A program made the position numbers and the translations under genes. From the NCBI GenBank assembly GCA_021323265.1, contig JAJTCO010000038.1, positions 1 to 64,000 of the forward strand: a stretch of DNA of 64,000 nucleotides. The letters are read 5' to 3'. Shown piece by piece: positions 32,486-42,077 of this stretch (position 1 is the stretch's first letter; each line of letters begins with the position of its first letter). Source of the stretch: Pseudoduganella sp. GTDB lineage: Bacteria > Pseudomonadota > Gammaproteobacteria > Burkholderiales > Burkholderiaceae_D. A model generated the notes under the pieces. The model searched no databases, was not told the origin of the DNA, and saw only the letters and a list, made by a program, of their open reading frames with translations.

Positions 32486-35400
32486 TCAGGCGGCGCGTGG
32501 CGCAGCGCGGCCGGTGAGCAGCCGCCCGCCTTTCACCAGCAGGCGGAAGACCAGGCGGATGAAGGTCAGCGCCAGCAGCGCTTCCAGGAACGTCAGCAGG
32601 AAGGCCGGGACCGCGCCCCAGCGTGCGCTGCGGTGCTGGAACTTGGCCCCCATGCGTTCGCGGGCGAACTCGATGCTGTCGTAGAAGGTCGGCACGACCA
32701 GCAGGGTCAGCAAGGTGGACGTGATGGTGCCGCCAATGATGGCGATGGCCATCGGACGGTAGAAGTCGCCCCCGTCGCCCATTCCCAGGGCCACCGGCAG
32801 CATGCCGGCAATCAGGGCAAAGGTGGTCATCAGGATCGGGCGCAGGCGCAGGCGGCCGGCCTGGATCAGGGCTTCCTCGCGTACCATCCCTTCCCGCTCC
32901 AGCTTGCGCGCCGCGTCCAGCAGCAGGATGGCGTTCTTGGCCACCAGGCCCATCAGCATGATGATGCCGATAAAGCTCATCAGGTTGATGGTGTCGTTCG
33001 TCACCAGCAGGCCCACCACCACCCCGATCAGGGACAACGGCAGCGACAGCATTACCCCGCCCGGCGCCGTGAAGGAACCGAACTGCATCACCAGCACCAG
33101 GTACATCAGGCCGATGCCCGACACCAGCGCCACGGTCATGGCGCCAAACAGCTCGCCCTGGCGCTTGCCGGAGCCGCCCACGTCCTGGCCGAAGCCCGGC
33201 GGGTAATCCATGGACTTGGCCAGCTTGCGCGCCTCGGCGATCACTTCGCCTTCCGAGCGTCCTTCCACGTTGGCCGACACGGAAATGGTGCGCATGCCGT
33301 TCTTGTGGCGGATGGCGGCCGGGCCCTTGCCCATGGTGACGGTGGCGATCTGGTCCAGCGGCACCATCTGGCTGGTGCCGGAGACGGCGATCGGCAGGCG
33401 CTCGATGTTTTCCAGTCCGACGCGGTCGTCCGGATGCAGGCGTACGGCGACGTCGCGCGCTTCGCCCGTCGGGTCGATCCAGTCGCCCACTTCCAGGCCG
33501 GCAAAGGCGACGCGCAGCGCGGTGGCGGCGTCGCCGGCGGAAATGCCCATCGAGTTGGCCAGGCCGCGGTTCAGTTCGATCTTCAGCTCGTCCTTCGGAT
33601 CCTGCTCGGACAGGCCGACATCGACCACGCCGCGCACCTTGCGCAGGCGGTCCATGTAGTCGTTGGTGATCTCCATCAGCTTGCGCGAATCCGGGCCCAC
33701 GAAGTCGATCTGCACCGGCTTGGACGAGCCGTTGCTCAGGTCATCGAGCACGACGAACTCGCCGCCCACCAGGCCCGCCAGTTTCTGGCGCAGCTCAATG
33801 GCGATTTCGGCCCCGCTGCGCCGGCGTTCGCTGCGCTTGCCGATTTCGATGTAGACGCGGCCGCTGGCCTGGTTGATGTTGGCGCTGGTGGCCTTCACCT
33901 CGCGGATCGAATGGGCGATCTCGGCCACGCGGTCCAGCTTCTTGCGCGTGTACTGCAGGCTGGAGGAGGATGGCGTGCGCACCTCCACCATCAGGAAGCC
34001 GAAGTCGGACTTGGGCGTCATGCTGGTGCCGCCGTATTTACCCTGCAGGAAAATGGCGGCGGCAAAGGTGGAGACGGCGATCACGGCCATCCAGCGGCGG
34101 TGGCGCAGCGCCCACGCGATCACCTTGCCGTAGCGGTCGGCCTGGGCGTCGAACCAGTGGTTGAACTTGTCGAGCACCTTGCCGATGCCCTGCTTGGGCG
34201 CCGTGTGGTGGTCCGGCGGGTCGCCCCAGTAGGCCGACAGCATCGGGTCCAGCGTGAAGGAGATGAACAGCGACACCGCCACCGAGCAGGTCACGGTCAG
34301 GGCGAAGGGACGGAACCATTCGCCGGCCATGCCCGGCATGAAGGCGACCGGGATGAACACGGCCATGATGGAGAAGGTGGTGGCGGCCACGGCCAGGCCG
34401 ATCTCGGCCGTGCCTTCCAGTGCCGCCGTGCGGCGGTCGGAGCCGTTCTGCATGTGGCGCACGATGTTTTCCCGCACCACGATGGCGTCGTCGATCAGCA
34501 CGCCGATCGCCAGCGACAGGCCGAGCAGGGTCATGAAGTTCAGCGTGAAGCCGCACAGCCAGACGGCAATGAAGGCCGCGATGACGGACGTTGGCAGGGC
34601 CAGCGCCGTGATCAGGGTCGAGCGCCAGGAATTGAGGAAGGCGTACACCACGAAAATGGTAAGCACCGCGCCCAACACCAGCGCCTCGATCACGTTGTTG
34701 AGCGAGCTTTGCGCATCCTTGCCGCCGTCCTGGGTGATTTCCAGGGCGGTGCCGTCGCCGAACTCCTGGTTGATCTCTTCCACCACCTTGCGCACTTCCT
34801 TCGCCACGCTGACGGTGGAAGCGTCGCGCGAACGCACCACGTAGATGCCCACGTCCGGTTTGATGTTGCGGGTGCTGACGCTATTGAGCTCGGCAAAGCC
34901 ATCCTCGATGGTGGCCACCTGCCCCAGGCGCACCAGCTCGCTGCCGCGGCGCTTGACCACCACGTCGCGGAACTCCTCCGGACGTTCGATGCGGCCCACC
35001 AGGCGGATCGCCTTTTCGTCGAGCGTGCCGCGCACCTTGCCCACCGGCGCATTGGTGTTTTGCTTTTGCAGCGCCGACACCACTTCCACCACCGACACAT
35101 TGTGCTCGCGCAGCTTGTCGGCGCGCAGCAGCACCGACAGCTCGCGCCGCAGGGCGCCGCTGACGTTGACCGAGGCCACGCCGTCGATGGCGCGGAAGCG
35201 GTCGGCCAGCTGGTCTTCGGCCAGGCGCGACAGCGTCGCGTGCGAGCGCGCCTTGGAGGTGAGCGACAACTGCATGATCGGCTCGGCCGAGATGTCGCGC
35301 TTCATGATCATCGGCTCGCGCATTTCCAGCGGCAGCTTGTAGCGCACGGCCGCGATGGCATTGCGCACCTCGTCCGATGCTTCGATCATGTTCTTGTCAA

Positions 35401-35689
35401 AGCTGAAGCGCAGGTCGAAGGTGGCGCTGCCTTCGCGCGACTGGCTGAAGGTGTCGGTCACGCCGGCAATGCTTTGCAGCTGCTTTTCCAGGCGGTTGAC
35501 GATCTCGCGCTCCACCGTTTCCGGCGAGGCGCCCGGGTAGGCCATGGTGACGAACAGGCGCGGTTCTTCCACGTCGGGACGTTCGTTGACGCGCAGCTTG
35601 GACAGGGCCAGCAGGCCCAGCGCCATCATGGCCAGGATCAGCACGACCATGGCCACCGGGCGTTTCACACTAAAGTTAGATAAGAACAT
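32486..35689 (-). CDS. RND multidrug efflux permease (second, duplicate copy)
   Basis: A 1067-residue HAE1-type inner-membrane pump of the AcrB/MexB class. It starts SVKRPVAMVVLILAMMALGLLALSKLRVNE (TM1), has two large periplasmic loops and about 12 helices, and keeps the proton-relay motif GVLIDDAIVVRENIVRH in TM4. Its length is identical to the neighbouring pump and about four in five of the first 125 residues match, so the pair is a tandem duplication. A terminator hairpin separates it from the first pump, and only about 75 bases lie between the genes, so its expression may depend on readthrough or on a promoter in that gap. Confidence 0.95.
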   Translation of the reverse strand: MFLSNFSVKRPVAMVVLILAMMALGLLALSKLRVNERPDVEEPRLFVTMAYPGASPETVEREIVNRLEKQLQSIAGVTDTFSQSREGSATFDLRFSFDKNMIEASDEVRNAIAAVRYKLPLEMREPMIMKRDISAEPIMQLSLTSKARSHATLSRLAEDQLADRFRAIDGVASVNVSGALRRELSVLLRADKLREHNVSVVEVVSALQKQNTNAPVGKVRGTLDEKAIRLVGRIERPEEFRDVVVKRRGSELVRLGQVATIEDGFAELNSVSTRNIKPDVGIYVVRSRDASTVSVAKEVRKVVEEINQEFGDGTALEITQDGGKDAQSSLNNVIEALVLGAVLTIFVVYAFLNSWRSTLITALALPTSVIAAFIAVWLCGFTLNFMTLLGLSLAIGVLIDDAIVVRENIVRHMQNGSDRRTAALEGTAEIGLAVAATTFSIMAVFIPVAFMPGMAGEWFRPFALTVTCSVAVSLFISFTLDPMLSAYWGDPPDHHTAPKQGIGKVLDKFNHWFDAQADRYGKVIAWALRHRRWMAVIAVSTFAAAIFLQGKYGGTSMTPKSDFGFLMVEVRTPSSSSLQYTRKKLDRVAEIAHSIREVKATSANINQASGRVYIEIGKRSERRRSGAEIAIELRQKLAGLVGGEFVVLDDLSNGSSKPVQIDFVGPDSRKLMEITNDYMDRLRKVRGVVDVGLSEQDPKDELKIELNRGLANSMGISAGDAATALRVAFAGLEVGDWIDPTGEARDVAVRLHPDDRVGLENIERLPIAVSGTSQMVPLDQIATVTMGKGPAAIRHKNGMRTISVSANVEGRSEGEVIAEARKLAKSMDYPPGFGQDVGGSGKRQGELFGAMTVALVSGIGLMYLVLVMQFGSFTAPGGVMLSLPLSLIGVVVGLLVTNDTINLMSFIGIIMLMGLVAKNAILLLDAARKLEREGMVREEALIQAGRLRLRPILMTTFALIAGMLPVALGMGDGGDFYRPMAIAIIGGTITSTLLTLLVVPTFYDSIEFARERMGAKFQHRSARWGAVPAFLLTFLEALLALTFIRLVFRLLVKGGRLLTGRAAPRAA

Positions 35690-35720
35690 TGATTATTTTT
35701 TTTGCAAGATCAAGGTCTGT

Positions 35721-35743
35721 AAAAAAGGGCCCGCAGGCCCTTT
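35721..35743 (-). terminator. Terminator between the duplicated RND pumps
   Basis: On the minus strand, AAAGGGCC-TGCG-GGCCCTTT is an eight-base stem followed by a T run (T6). It lies 22 bases after the first pump's stop and 32 bases before the second pump's ATG, so it should stop or attenuate transcription between copies. Confidence 0.88.
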
Positions 35744-35764
35744 CCTGTTCCCGCGGTGGCGGGT

Positions 35765-38700
35765 TTAGGCGGCGGCCGGCGCGCGGCGGCCGGTGGCCAG
35801 GCGGAACAGCTTCAACACCATGCGGAACACCAGGCGCACCATGACCAGCGTCAGCAGCGCTTCCACGAAGGTCAGCAGGAAGGCCAGGGCCGCACCCCAG
35901 CGCGCGTCGCGCCGGCGGAACTTGGCGAACATGCGGTCGCGGGCGATTTCGATGCTGTCGTAGAAGGTCGGCACCACCAGTAGCGTCAGGAAGGTCGAGG
36001 TGATGGTGCCGCCGATGATGGCAATGGCCATCGGACGGTAGAACTCACCCCCCTCGCCCATCCCGATCGCCACCGGCATCATGCCGGCGATCAGGGCAAA
36101 GGTCGTCATCAGGATCGGACGCAGACGCATGCGGCCGGCGTGCATCAGCGCTTCCTCGCGGCCGAAGCCCTCTTCTTCACGCTTGCGCGCCGCATCGAGC
36201 AGCAGGATGGCGTTCTTGGCCACCAGGCCCATCAGCATGATGACGCCGATAAAGCTCATCAGGTTGAGGGTGCCGCCGGTCAGGATCAGGCCCACCACCA
36301 CGCCAATCAGCGACAGCGGCAGCGACAGCATCACCGCGCCGGGCGCCGTGAAGGAACCGAACTGCATCACCAGCACCAGGTACATCAGGCCGATGCCGGA
36401 GATCAGGGAAATGCCCATGGCGCTGAACACTTCCTTCTGGTCCTTGCCCGAGCCGCCCACGTCCAGGCCGAAGCCAGGCGGGTAATCCATGGCCTTGGCA
36501 ATCTTCATGGCGTCGGCGATGACTTCGCCGTGCGAGCGGCCTTCCACGTTGGCCGAGACCGAGATGGAACGCTTGCCATCCTTGTGGCGGATGGTGGACG
36601 GACCCTTGCCCATGGTGATCTTGGCGATCTGGTCCAGCGGCACCATCATGTTGGTGCCGGTCACGCCGATCGGCAGGCGCTCGATGTTTTCCGGGCTGAC
36701 GCGGTCGTCCGGGTGCAGGCGCACGGCCACGTCGCGCGTTTCGCCGGTCGGGTCGACCCAGTCGCCCACTTCGATGCCGGCAAAGGCCACGCGCAGCGCC
36801 TGCGCCGCGTCGCCGGCGGAAATGCCCATCGAGTTGGCCAGGCCGCGGTTCAGTTCAATCTGCAGCTCGTCCTTCGGATCCTGCTCGGACAGGCCGACGT
36901 CCACCGCACCCGGTACCTGGCGCAGCTTGTCCATGAACTGGTTGGTGATTTCCATCAGTTTGCGCGAATCAGGGCCGACGAAGTCGATCTGCACCGGCTT
37001 GCGGGCATTGTTGGACAGGTCGTCCAGCACCACGAACTCGCCGCCCACCAGGCCGGCCAGCTTCTGGCGCAGCTCGACGCCGATTTCCTCGGCATTGCGC
37101 TGGCGCTTGGTGCGGTCGCCGATGTCGACCCAGATACGGCCGCCCGACAGGTTGACGTAGGTGCTGGTCGCTTCCACTTCCTTGATGGTGTGGGCGATTT
37201 GCGCCGCCTTGTCCATCTTGGTCTTGGTGTATTCCAGGCTGGACGAGGACGGCGTCCGCACCTCGATGGCCAGGGTGCCGAAGTCGGACTTGGGCAGGAA
37301 GCTGGTGCCGCCGAACTTGGCCTGCAGGGCGATGGCCAGGGCGAAGGTGGCAAACGCGATCACCCACATGGATTTGCGGTGGTGCAGCGCCCACGCGATC
37401 ACCTTGCCGTAGCGGTCGGCCTGGGCGTCGAACCAGTGGTTGAACTTGTCCAGCACCTTGCCGATGCCCTTCTTCTGCGCTGTGTGGTGGTCAGGCGGGT
37501 CGCCCCAGTAGGCCGACAGCATCGGGTCCAGCGTGAAGGAGATGAACAGCGACACGGCCACCGAGCAGGTCACGGTCAGGGCGAACGGACGGAACCATTC
37601 ACCCGGCATGCCCGGCATGAAGGCCACGGGAATGAACACCGCCATGATGGAGAAGGTGGTGGCGGCCACGGCCAGGCCGATCTCGGCCGTGCCTTCCAGC
37701 GCCGCCTTGCGGCGGTCCTTGCCGGCCTGCATGTGGCGCACGATGTTTTCCCGCACCACGATGGCGTCGTCGATCAGCACGCCGATCGCCAGCGACAGGC
37801 CAAGCAGGGTCATGAAGTTCAGCGTGAAGCCGCACAGCCAGACGGCAATGAAGGCCGCGATGACGGAGGTTGGCAGCGAGAGCGCGGTGATCAGGGTGGA
37901 GCGCCAGGAGTTGAGGAAGGCGTACACCACGAAAATGGTCAGGCCGGCGCCGAACACCAGGGCTTCGATCACGTTGTTCAGGGAGTTCTGCGCATCTTCG
38001 CCGCCGTCCTGCGTGATTTCCAGCTTGGCGCTGCCGTCCAGTTCCTTGTTCAGCTCTTCCACCAGCTTGCGCGTTTCCTTCGCCACGCCCACGGTGGAGG
38101 CGTCGCGCGAACGGATCACGGACAGGCCGACGTTCGGCTTGCCGCTGCGCAGCGAGACGTTGTTGATTTCGGCGAAGCCGTCTTCGATGGTGGCCAGCTG
38201 GCCCAGGCGAATCAGCTCGTCGCCCCGGCGCTTGACCACCACGGCCTGGAATTCTTCCGGACGCTCGATGCGGCCGACCAGGCGGATCGCCTTCTCTTCC
38301 AGGTCGCCGCGCACCTTGCCCACGGGGGCGTTGGTGTTCTGCATGCGCAGCGCCTGGGCCACTTCGGCCACCGAGACGTTGTATTCACGCAGCTTTTCGG
38401 CGCGCAGCAGCACGGACAGTTCGCGCCGCAGGGCGCCGTTGACGTTGACCACGGCCACGCCGTCCAGCGCGCGGAAGCGGTCGGCCAGCTTGTCTTCGGC
38501 CAGGCGCGAAATCGCCGCGTGCGACATCTTGTCGGACGAGATCGACATCTGCATGATCGGCTGCGCCGACGTGTCGACGCGCTGGATCATCGGTTCGCGC
38601 ATCTCGGTCGGCAGCTTGTAGCGCACCGCCGCGATGGCGTTGCGCACTTCGTCCGACGCTTCGATCAGGTTCTTGTCGAAGTTGAAGCGCAGTTCGATGC

Positions 38701-38968
38701 CGGCGCTGCCCTCACGCGAGGTGGAGTAGGTATCGGTCACGCCGGAAATGCTCTGCAGCGACTTTTCCAGGCGGTTGACGATTTCGCGCTCGACCGTCTC
38801 CGGCGAGGCGCCAGGATACGGGATGCTGACGATCAGCATCGGGATCTCGACGTCCGGGTTCTGGTTCACGCGCAGCTTGGACAGGGCCAGCAAGCCCATG
38901 GCCATCATCGCCACGATCAGCACGATCATGGCGACGGGGCGCTTGATACTGAAATCTGACAGGAACAT
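35765..38968 (-). CDS. RND multidrug efflux permease (first, adaptor-proximal copy)
   Basis: A 1067-residue HAE1-type pump directly downstream of its adaptor gene (three-base gap), so this copy is the likely original partner. It shares all motifs with the second copy, including GVLIDDAIVVRENIVRH, YPGASPETVEREIVNRLEK and the AIGVGVGLVLVP-type TM end. Differences cluster in the first periplasmic loop (for example QNPDVEIPMLIVSIPYP against ERPDVEEPRLFVTMAYP), where substrate selectivity lies. A proton-driven export role is inferred from the family; substrates are unknown. Confidence 0.95.
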   Translation of the reverse strand: MFLSDFSIKRPVAMIVLIVAMMAMGLLALSKLRVNQNPDVEIPMLIVSIPYPGASPETVEREIVNRLEKSLQSISGVTDTYSTSREGSAGIELRFNFDKNLIEASDEVRNAIAAVRYKLPTEMREPMIQRVDTSAQPIMQMSISSDKMSHAAISRLAEDKLADRFRALDGVAVVNVNGALRRELSVLLRAEKLREYNVSVAEVAQALRMQNTNAPVGKVRGDLEEKAIRLVGRIERPEEFQAVVVKRRGDELIRLGQLATIEDGFAEINNVSLRSGKPNVGLSVIRSRDASTVGVAKETRKLVEELNKELDGSAKLEITQDGGEDAQNSLNNVIEALVFGAGLTIFVVYAFLNSWRSTLITALSLPTSVIAAFIAVWLCGFTLNFMTLLGLSLAIGVLIDDAIVVRENIVRHMQAGKDRRKAALEGTAEIGLAVAATTFSIMAVFIPVAFMPGMPGEWFRPFALTVTCSVAVSLFISFTLDPMLSAYWGDPPDHHTAQKKGIGKVLDKFNHWFDAQADRYGKVIAWALHHRKSMWVIAFATFALAIALQAKFGGTSFLPKSDFGTLAIEVRTPSSSSLEYTKTKMDKAAQIAHTIKEVEATSTYVNLSGGRIWVDIGDRTKRQRNAEEIGVELRQKLAGLVGGEFVVLDDLSNNARKPVQIDFVGPDSRKLMEITNQFMDKLRQVPGAVDVGLSEQDPKDELQIELNRGLANSMGISAGDAAQALRVAFAGIEVGDWVDPTGETRDVAVRLHPDDRVSPENIERLPIGVTGTNMMVPLDQIAKITMGKGPSTIRHKDGKRSISVSANVEGRSHGEVIADAMKIAKAMDYPPGFGLDVGGSGKDQKEVFSAMGISLISGIGLMYLVLVMQFGSFTAPGAVMLSLPLSLIGVVVGLILTGGTLNLMSFIGVIMLMGLVAKNAILLLDAARKREEEGFGREEALMHAGRMRLRPILMTTFALIAGMMPVAIGMGEGGEFYRPMAIAIIGGTITSTFLTLLVVPTFYDSIEIARDRMFAKFRRRDARWGAALAFLLTFVEALLTLVMVRLVFRMVLKLFRLATGRRAPAAA

Positions 38969-38971
38969 GGC

Positions 38972-40156
38972 TTAGTTTCCTTTGCTCACCGCAGCTGGCG
39001 TGGAAGCCGAGGCGACCGCTTTCGGCGCCTGCATTTCAACTTTCTGGCCGTCGCGGAAGCCGGAGGACGGGGTGCGCATCACGATGTCGCCGGTGGCCAG
39101 GCCGGTCCGCACCTGCCAGGCGCCGGTGCGCGCGTCGCGCATGCCGATGTCCAGCTTGGCTTTGGCCAGGGCCTTGTCCTTGATCTTCCAGGCGTACACG
39201 TCGTCGCCCTGCTTGACGATGGCCGATTCGGGCACCATCAGCGCCGAGGTGCTTTCCGCTTCGATGCGGCCTTCGGCGAACAGGCCGGCCACGCGCGGCA
39301 GGTTCTTGTCGGCGAAGTCGACCAGTACCTCCACCTGGCGCGTGACCGGGTTGGCGGCCGGGTCGACGCGCTTGACCTTGCCGCTGAAGGTCTGGCCCGG
39401 ATAACCGTTGATGGCGAACTGCACGATCTGGCCGGCCTTCACCACGCCCACCTTGTCGGCCGAGACGCGGCCTTCGAAGCGCATGGAGTTCGGGTCGACC
39501 ACCTTGACCAGTTCCTTGCCGATCTGGGCCGTGTCGCCGGCCGAGACCTTGCGCTCGGAGACGATGCCGTCGAACGGCGCGCGCACCAGGGTACGCGAGA
39601 GCTGCTGGTTGGCCGCCACCAGGCGCGCACGCGCCGCCGACAGGTCGGACTGGGCATTGTTGCGGCGCACTTCCGCGTCTTCCAGCACTTGCGAGGACAC
39701 CATGCCGGAAGACTTCAGCGTCTTCTGGCGCGCCAGCACGCGTTCGGCCTGCTCCAGGCTCTGGGTCGAGGCGCGCACCGCTTCCTGCGCGGAGGACATG
39801 CTGTCGCGCAGCGAAGTGTCGTCCAGGCGCACCAGCAGGTCGCCTTTCTTGACAGGTTCGCCATTTTCTTTCAGTACTTGCATGATCACTGCCGGCACTT
39901 CGGCCCGCAGGTCGGCCTTGCGCTCCGGCTCGATGGAACCGGTGATGACCGGGCCCGACGCCAGCGCGTTGCTTTCGACCTTGATGATGTCCTCCGATGC
40001 CACTTGGAGCGTCGCCAGTTTCTTGTCTTCGCCCTTGCCCTTGGCGTCGGCCGTGGCAGAGGCTGCAGCCTTGCCTGCTTCCGGCGCCTTGTCGGACTTG
40101 CCGCAAGCGACCAGCGCAGATGCAACGGCGAGAGCTAATAGGGTTTTACGCAACAT
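38972..40156 (-). CDS. RND efflux periplasmic adaptor (MFP), lipoprotein
   Basis: A 394-residue membrane-fusion protein. I place the start at 40156, because the ORF further upstream has no signal, while this ATG is preceded by GGAG and gives a signal peptide with lipobox (ALVAC). It has a charged disordered linker (about 25-50), lipoyl halves around a helical hairpin, and the barrel domains, as in MexA/AcrA. It anchors in the inner membrane and connects the following RND pumps to an outer-membrane channel, which is not encoded here. Confidence 0.93.
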   Translation of the reverse strand: MLRKTLLALAVASALVACGKSDKAPEAGKAAASATADAKGKGEDKKLATLQVASEDIIKVESNALASGPVITGSIEPERKADLRAEVPAVIMQVLKENGEPVKKGDLLVRLDDTSLRDSMSSAQEAVRASTQSLEQAERVLARQKTLKSSGMVSSQVLEDAEVRRNNAQSDLSAARARLVAANQQLSRTLVRAPFDGIVSERKVSAGDTAQIGKELVKVVDPNSMRFEGRVSADKVGVVKAGQIVQFAINGYPGQTFSGKVKRVDPAANPVTRQVEVLVDFADKNLPRVAGLFAEGRIEAESTSALMVPESAIVKQGDDVYAWKIKDKALAKAKLDIGMRDARTGAWQVRTGLATGDIVMRTPSSGFRDGQKVEMQAPKAVASASTPAAVSKGN

Positions 40157-40332
40157 GAGAATCTCCAGAGTGGTGGACGGCTTATTTGTATATTCAATGC
40201 ATACTACTGCAGCGTGCAAAAGTATCCGTTCAGAGGGGGAGAGTGTCAATTCACTGCGGGCCAGACTGCGGGTTTTTGGGGCTGGACTGCAGGATTGGCG
40301 GATGAACCGCAAAAACGAGGGATGACTTGCAG

Positions 40333-40366
40333 ACATGAATTGCTACATTAGTGTAGCAATTCATGT
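40333..40366 (+). repeat. 15-base perfect hairpin between RND operon and a small membrane gene
   Basis: ACATGAATTGCTACA (40333-40347) and its exact complement (40352-40366) enclose TTAG. There is no T tail. It lies about 180 bases upstream of the RND adaptor start and five bases after the stop of the 81-residue gene, so it may be a terminator for that gene or an operator for the efflux operon. Confidence 0.7.
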
Positions 40367-40370
40367 GTAT

Positions 40371-40616
40371 TTAGCGGGGGAACAGCGCGAATACCAGGTG
40401 GCCGATGGCGATGCCGGTGGCCAGGCCGCCAGTGATTTCAATCACCGTATGCCCCATCCGTTCGCGCAGCCATTTGTGGTCCGTGGCATCCTTGGCCAGG
40501 CGGTTGATGGCGGCGGCCTGGCGGCCGACGTGCTGGCGCAGGCTGTTGGCAAGGAATTTGATCGGGCCGACCGTGATCCAGGTCAGCAGTGGGGTCAGCA
40601 GGTATGCGAGATCCAT
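40371..40616 (-). CDS. Small hypothetical membrane protein, 81 aa
   Basis: A short protein with a hydrophobic start (LAYLLTPLLTWITVGPIKFLA) and a C-terminal helix (HTVIEITGGLATGIAIGHLVFALF) joined by a basic region. No family is recognised. It diverges from the DUF475 gene with 67 bases between starts. Its stop lies next to the large hairpin at 40333. Confidence 0.65.
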   Translation of the reverse strand: MDLAYLLTPLLTWITVGPIKFLANSLRQHVGRQAAAINRLAKDATDHKWLRERMGHTVIEITGGLATGIAIGHLVFALFPR

Positions 40617-40683
40617 TTATAGCGTCCTAAGGGCAATCCCCCATTATAATCGGCGCACCAACAATAATTAATACCGAGAAAAA

Positions 40684-41715
40684 ATGAAGCATTTCCGGAT
40701 ATCGATCCTCGTCACCATCATCCTGATGGGCCTGGCCGGCTGGTGGGGCTTTGAACACGGCGGCTGGCGCGCCGCCCTGACGGCGCTGTGGATCACCGGC
40801 GTGCTGGGGGTGATGGAAGTCTCGCTCTCGTTCGACAATGCGGTGGTCAATGCTTCCGTGCTGAAGGACTGGAATGCGTTCTGGCAGAAGCTGTTCCTGA
40901 CGGTCGGCATCCTGGTGGCCGTGTTCGGCATGCGCCTGGTGTTCCCGCTGGCCATCGTGGCGGTGGCGACCGGGCTCGACATGTTCCAGGTGTGGACCAT
41001 GGCGACCACCACCCCGGCCGAGTATTCGCGCCACCTGATGAGCGTGCACGAGGAAGTGGCCGCGTTCGGCGGATCCTTCCTGCTGCTGGTGTTCCTGAAT
41101 TTCCTGTTCGACGAGGAAAAGGACGTGCACTGGATTCACTGGTTCGAGTCCAAGCTGGGCAAGTACGGCACCGAAAGCCTGGCCGTGCTGCTGACCCTGG
41201 TCGCCGTCGTGGTGTGCGTGCAACTGGTGCCGCCGGCGAAACAGTATTCCGTGCTGTATGCCGGCGTGGTGGGCACCGCCATCTATGTCGGGGTCGGCTG
41301 GCTGAGCAGCATCCTGGAAAAGGAAGGACACGACGAGACCGGCAAGGTGGTCGCGGGCGGCAGCCTGGGCGGCTTCCTCTACCTGGAAGTGCTGGACGCC
41401 TCGTTCTCGTTCGACGGCGTGATCGGCGCCTTTGCCATCACCAGCGATGTCGTGATCATCATGCTGGGCCTGGCCATCGGCGCCATGTACGTGCGTTCGC
41501 TGACGGTCTACCTGGTGCACAAGGGCACGCTGGACGAGTTCATTTACCTCGAACATGGCGCGCACTATGCGATCGGCATCCTGGCCGTGATCATGTTCGC
41601 CAGCGTGAAGTACCACATCCCGGAATGGTTCACCGGCCTGTCGGGCGTGGCGTTCATCGGCGTGTCGCTGTGGTCTTCCTTAAAATACAAGAAATTACAT
41701 CCTCAGGAGTCTTGA
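40684..41715 (+). CDS. DUF475 (TerC-like) integral membrane protein
   Basis: A 343-residue protein with about nine hydrophobic helices. GVLGVMEVSLSFDNAVVNASVL and the second SFDGVIGAFAITSDVV carry the paired Asp motifs of the TerC/Alx superfamily (DUF475), whose members are linked to tellurite resistance and manganese or calcium handling. A conserved EVLDASFSFDG loop links the halves. Function in this organism is not shown. It overlaps the next gene by one base (TGATG). Confidence 0.9.
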   Translation: MKHFRISILVTIILMGLAGWWGFEHGGWRAALTALWITGVLGVMEVSLSFDNAVVNASVLKDWNAFWQKLFLTVGILVAVFGMRLVFPLAIVAVATGLDMFQVWTMATTTPAEYSRHLMSVHEEVAAFGGSFLLLVFLNFLFDEEKDVHWIHWFESKLGKYGTESLAVLLTLVAVVVCVQLVPPAKQYSVLYAGVVGTAIYVGVGWLSSILEKEGHDETGKVVAGGSLGGFLYLEVLDASFSFDGVIGAFAITSDVVIIMLGLAIGAMYVRSLTVYLVHKGTLDEFIYLEHGAHYAIGILAVIMFASVKYHIPEWFTGLSGVAFIGVSLWSSLKYKKLHPQES

Positions 41716-42077
41716 TGAGCCGTGTGTTGGTGATTGCCGGTGGCCTGCTGGCCGCCGTGGCGCTGCTGTTTGCAGCATATGCGTGGATGACGTTGAGCTA
41801 TTCGTATTCGGAGGGCGAGCGCGCCGGGTACCTGCAGAAGTTTTCCAAGCGGGGCTGGATCTGCAAGACCTGGGAAGGCGAGATCCTGCTGACGTCGATG
41901 CCGGGCGCGATTCCGGAGAAGTTCGAATTCACCGTGCGCGACGATCAGGTGGCCAGCCAGATCGCCGCCGCCGCCGGCAAGCGCGTGGTGCTGCACTATG
42001 CGCAGCACAAAGGCGTGCCTACTTCCTGCTTTGGCGATACCCAGTATTTTGTGGAATCGGTGACGGTGCAGCCATAA
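41715..42077 (+). CDS. Hypothetical membrane-anchored protein, 120 aa
   Basis: One N-terminal helix (VLVIAGGLLAAVALLFAAYAWMTL) is followed by a short periplasmic domain with two cysteines (GWICKTWEGE and PTSCFGDT) that could form a disulfide. The start overlaps the DUF475 stop, so the two are co-translated. I recognise no family. The stop lies within the hairpin at 42075. Confidence 0.75.
   Translation: MSRVLVIAGGLLAAVALLFAAYAWMTLSYSYSEGERAGYLQKFSKRGWICKTWEGEILLTSMPGAIPEKFEFTVRDDQVASQIAAAAGKRVVLHYAQHKGVPTSCFGDTQYFVESVTVQP

Noticed and set aside
32243..35683. Open frame of 1146 codons opposite the second RND pump, and a similar one opposite the first
   Set aside because: The protein is His/Gln/Arg-rich with no recognisable domain, as expected from the reverse strand of a high-GC coding region; the RND frames carry all family motifs.
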